In this document: positions 4,243 to 5,991 of the stretch, piece by piece | Position numbering within the stretch: position 1 is the stretch's first letter | How the letters are laid out: each line of letters opens with the position of its first letter | Assembly: GCA_037147235.1 (NCBI GenBank) | Contig: JBAWVO010000363.1 | Span: 1 to 5,991, forward strand | DNA from: JANXQG01 sp037147235 | Lineage (GTDB): Bacteria > Planctomycetota > Planctomycetia > Pirellulales > Thermoguttaceae | Reading direction: 5' to 3' | Length of the DNA stretch: 5,991 nt | Translations under genes and position numbers: made by a program | The notes under the pieces: generated by a model | What the model was told of the DNA's origin: nothing | Seen by the model: only the letters and a program-made list of their open reading frames with translations | Databases searched by the model: none

Positions 4243-5475
4243 TTATTTCCCCAGGCAACGCCCAATTTGCCGCACGGCCTGCCGCAGGCGGTTCTCATTC
4301 TCGACCAGGGCCAATCGCAAGTGTCCTTCGCCGGCAGGTCCGAAACCGCCGCCGGGACTTACCGCCACGTCGCCTTCCTGGAGCAGTTTCATGGAAAAAT
4401 CGAAAGAATTCATCTGGCTCGCCCAAGGCTCGGGTATTTTTGCCCAAACGAACATCGAGGCCTTCGGCCGCTCAATCGGCCAACCAAGCCGCTCTAAACC
4501 GTCGCAGAACACGTCGCGACGATGCTGATAGATCAACGATTGGGCTTCGACTGCGGCCTCGGCATTCCGTAAGGCCAGAATTGCCGCAATCTGGATCGGC
4601 CGGAACATGCCGTAATCGTAGTAACCCTTGATCGTCGAGAGGGCACGCACCATCTCGGCATTGCCGCCGCAGAACCCAACCCGCCATCCGGCCATGTTGT
4701 AGCCCTTGCTCATCGTGGTCAGTTCCACGGCCACGTCGATTCCACCGGGCACGGCGAGAATGCTCGGTGCCTTGTAACCGTCGAATGTTACGTCGGCATA
4801 GGCCAGGTCGCTGATAATCATGACGCCATAACGCTTGGCGAGCTTGACCGCCTCAACATAGAACTCCGGCTCGACCACCGTCGTCGATGGATTGTGCGGA
4901 TAGTTCACGATCCAAACCTTCGGCCGCGGCACCATGTGGCGGCACGTGTAATCGACATTGGCCAGCAGCTTTTGCGGATCGGTAACTTCCAGCAAGATCG
5001 CGTTCGCCGATGCCAGAGCAACCGCATAAAGATGGGCCGGATAAGACGGGGCCGGCACGATCGCCGTATCGCCGGGTCCCAAGAGCGCGAGACACAAGTG
5101 ACTGAAACCTTCCTTCGAGCCTAGACAGGCAATCAGCTCGCGCTGGGGGTCTAGCCGCACACCATATTGGCGGAAGTATTTGCTGGCCACTTCGCGGCGA
5201 AGGCTGAGGATGCCGGCCGCCTCGCTGTATCCGTGGTTTTTTGGATCCCGGGCCGCCTCGGCCAGTTTCTCGATCACTAGCTCTTGTGGGGGATCGGATG
5301 GATTACCCATTCCCAGATCGATCACATCGTCGCCAGACCGGCGTTTGTCATACTTCAGCCGATTAAGCTGGGCAAACAAATAGGGGGGCAGCCGCCGCAC
5401 CCTTTCCGATACTTCAATGGAAAAGGGCCGGCCTTGCGAAACGGGTTCGATTGCTTCTTTTGTGTCAGTACTCAT
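4243..5475 (-). CDS. alaC: AlaC-like PLP-dependent aminotransferase
   Basis: This 410-residue fold-type I aminotransferase (aspartate aminotransferase superfamily, class I) resembles E. coli AlaC, which makes alanine from pyruvate and glutamate in the cytoplasm. Shared landmarks are RRLPPYLF (27-34), IDLGMGNPSDPP (52-63), HGYSEAAGI (81-89), GSKEG (119-123, phosphate binding), PSYPAHLY (143-150), NYPHNP (191-196, N195 facing PLP), DLAYAD (223-228), SKGYNMAGWRVGF (256-268) with K257 forming the Schiff base, and R387 in HLRLAL for the substrate carboxylate. Related enzymes include LL-diaminopimelate aminotransferases of the DapL class, so a lysine-pathway role is the main alternative. ATG at 5475 has only AGGG about 9 nt upstream. 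No link to the BMC function is apparent. It is first in a two-gene unit with the HIT gene. Confidence 0.93.
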   Translation of the reverse strand: MSTDTKEAIEPVSQGRPFSIEVSERVRRLPPYLFAQLNRLKYDKRRSGDDVIDLGMGNPSDPPQELVIEKLAEAARDPKNHGYSEAAGILSLRREVASKYFRQYGVRLDPQRELIACLGSKEGFSHLCLALLGPGDTAIVPAPSYPAHLYAVALASANAILLEVTDPQKLLANVDYTCRHMVPRPKVWIVNYPHNPSTTVVEPEFYVEAVKLAKRYGVMIISDLAYADVTFDGYKAPSILAVPGGIDVAVELTTMSKGYNMAGWRVGFCGGNAEMVRALSTIKGYYDYGMFRPIQIAAILALRNAEAAVEAQSLIYQHRRDVFCDGLERLGWPIERPKASMFVWAKIPEPWASQMNSFDFSMKLLQEGDVAVSPGGGFGPAGEGHLRLALVENENRLRQAVRQIGRCLGK

Positions 5476-5856
5476 CGGTCAGACCCTGAGAAAAGGGGAA
5501 AGATACCTTACTCTAAGGATAACGAGAATTTGCTCACAGGGGAAGGAGGAAGCAGGAGGATCGCAAATTCCACTTCGTAGCACGGAATTTATTCCGTTGT
5601 TTCGTCAGCTATCCCCGGAACAGAAATTGCCGGCGACCAGAGTCGGCACATTTTTGGGAAAATATCGCTGCGAACGGCCAACGGAAGTACCAAAGTACCC
5701 AAAAATACCGCCTCATCGTTGATCGGACCAAAATTTGCTGGTTTGTGGTGCCGAAACAGGCCATTGAGACCACTGACCGGACGCACTCTCCCCGGTGACC
5801 ACCTTCGCGGAAGTCAAATCGTCACCTGGATTGAGGGAGGAGCCGACATCCTACAG
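5476..5856. other. Intergenic region, no convincing gene
   Basis: This stretch should hold the promoter of the alaC-HIT unit, but I find only a weak match on the minus strand (TTCTCG, 17 nt, TATCTT near 5500-5530). A short inverted repeat CCTTA-CTC-TAAGG lies at 5506-5518. The plus-strand frame is open from 5581 to the window end without an ATG. A minus-strand frame (5589-5786) has an ATG but no ribosome site and no recognisable domain. Neither is annotated as a gene. Confidence 0.5.
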
Positions 5857-5991
5857 CTACAGATCCCACAAGATCTTCACTGGCGGCTTGCGTATCGAAA
5901 GCACGGCTTCGTAGATCTCTTGCATCAAACACACCTTGAATTGGTGGAAGATCTCGCGGAGGCGTTCCCACAAGGCCCGCTTGCTGATGCA
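5857..5991 (-). CDS. 3' end of an unrecognised gene running in from the right edge
   Basis: The last 44 codons before a TAG at 5857-5859 encode a charged, helix-rich C-terminus (KRALWERLREIF near the edge, then MQEIYEAVLSIRKPP and a final LWDL). About 80 percent of its codons end in G or C (35 of 44 by hand count). The overlapping plus-strand frame has only about half, which favours the minus strand as coding. The start lies outside the window. I do not recognise the family; a transposase end is possible but not supported by a motif. Confidence 0.35.
   Translation of the reverse strand, partial: CISKRALWERLREIFHQFKVCLMQEIYEAVLSIRKPPVKILWDL

Noticed and set aside
3937..4631. Plus-strand ORFs of 186 and 197 codons across HIT and alaC
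   Set aside because: They are antisense to two intact genes with all catalytic motifs, and lack domain signatures of their own.
5589..5786. 65-residue minus-strand ORF upstream of alaC
   Set aside because: No ribosome site or recognisable domain; left as intergenic.

Overview
The window looks like a piece of a planctomycete chromosome, of the Pirellula type. The evidence is a PVM-type bacterial microcompartment (BMC) gene order, intergenic copies of a hairpin repeat whose translation reads GQAFQPD (a signature I associate with planctomycete genomes), a CPxGH-type zinc-ribbon protein, and GC-rich coding sequence. All genes I can support lie on the minus strand, so transcription runs from the right edge to the left edge.

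Transcription order. At the right edge (5857-5991) is the 3' end of an unrecognised reading frame. Next comes about 380 nt with no convincing gene. Then a tight two-gene unit: an AlaC-like PLP aminotransferase (4243-5475) and, 3 nt later, a HIT-family nucleotide hydrolase or phosphorylase (3685-4239). A 63-nt structured repeat (3626-3688) supplies the HIT stop codon. A planctomycete-style membrane protein with two identically spaced zinc ribbons follows (2750-3577). An intergenic stretch of about 370 nt (2381-2749) carries dispersed repeats and a good sigma70-type promoter.

That promoter heads the BMC operon: a DeoR-family regulator (1598-2380, GTG start), the BMC phosphotransacylase PduL (874-1536), and two hexameric shell proteins of the BMC-H class (514-816 and 109-387). 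A second copy of the 63-nt repeat (440-502) sits between the two shell genes. The left edge (1-90) is an inverted array of G-rich heptamers just downstream of the last shell gene.

How the genes work together. In the planctomycete BMC described in Planctomyces limnophilus, fucose and rhamnose are split to lactaldehyde, which is processed inside a protein shell by an aldehyde dehydrogenase and PduL. The regulator-PduL-BMC-H-BMC-H order fits the start of such a locus. The pentameric BMC-P shell proteins, aldehyde dehydrogenase, aldolase and kinase are not in this window and would be expected beyond the left edge. The BMC system itself is a known type. The less explained parts are the 63-nt repeat with covarying stems, the heptamer array, the unequal pores of the two shell proteins and the double zinc-ribbon protein. 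I see no tRNA, rRNA or CRISPR array.
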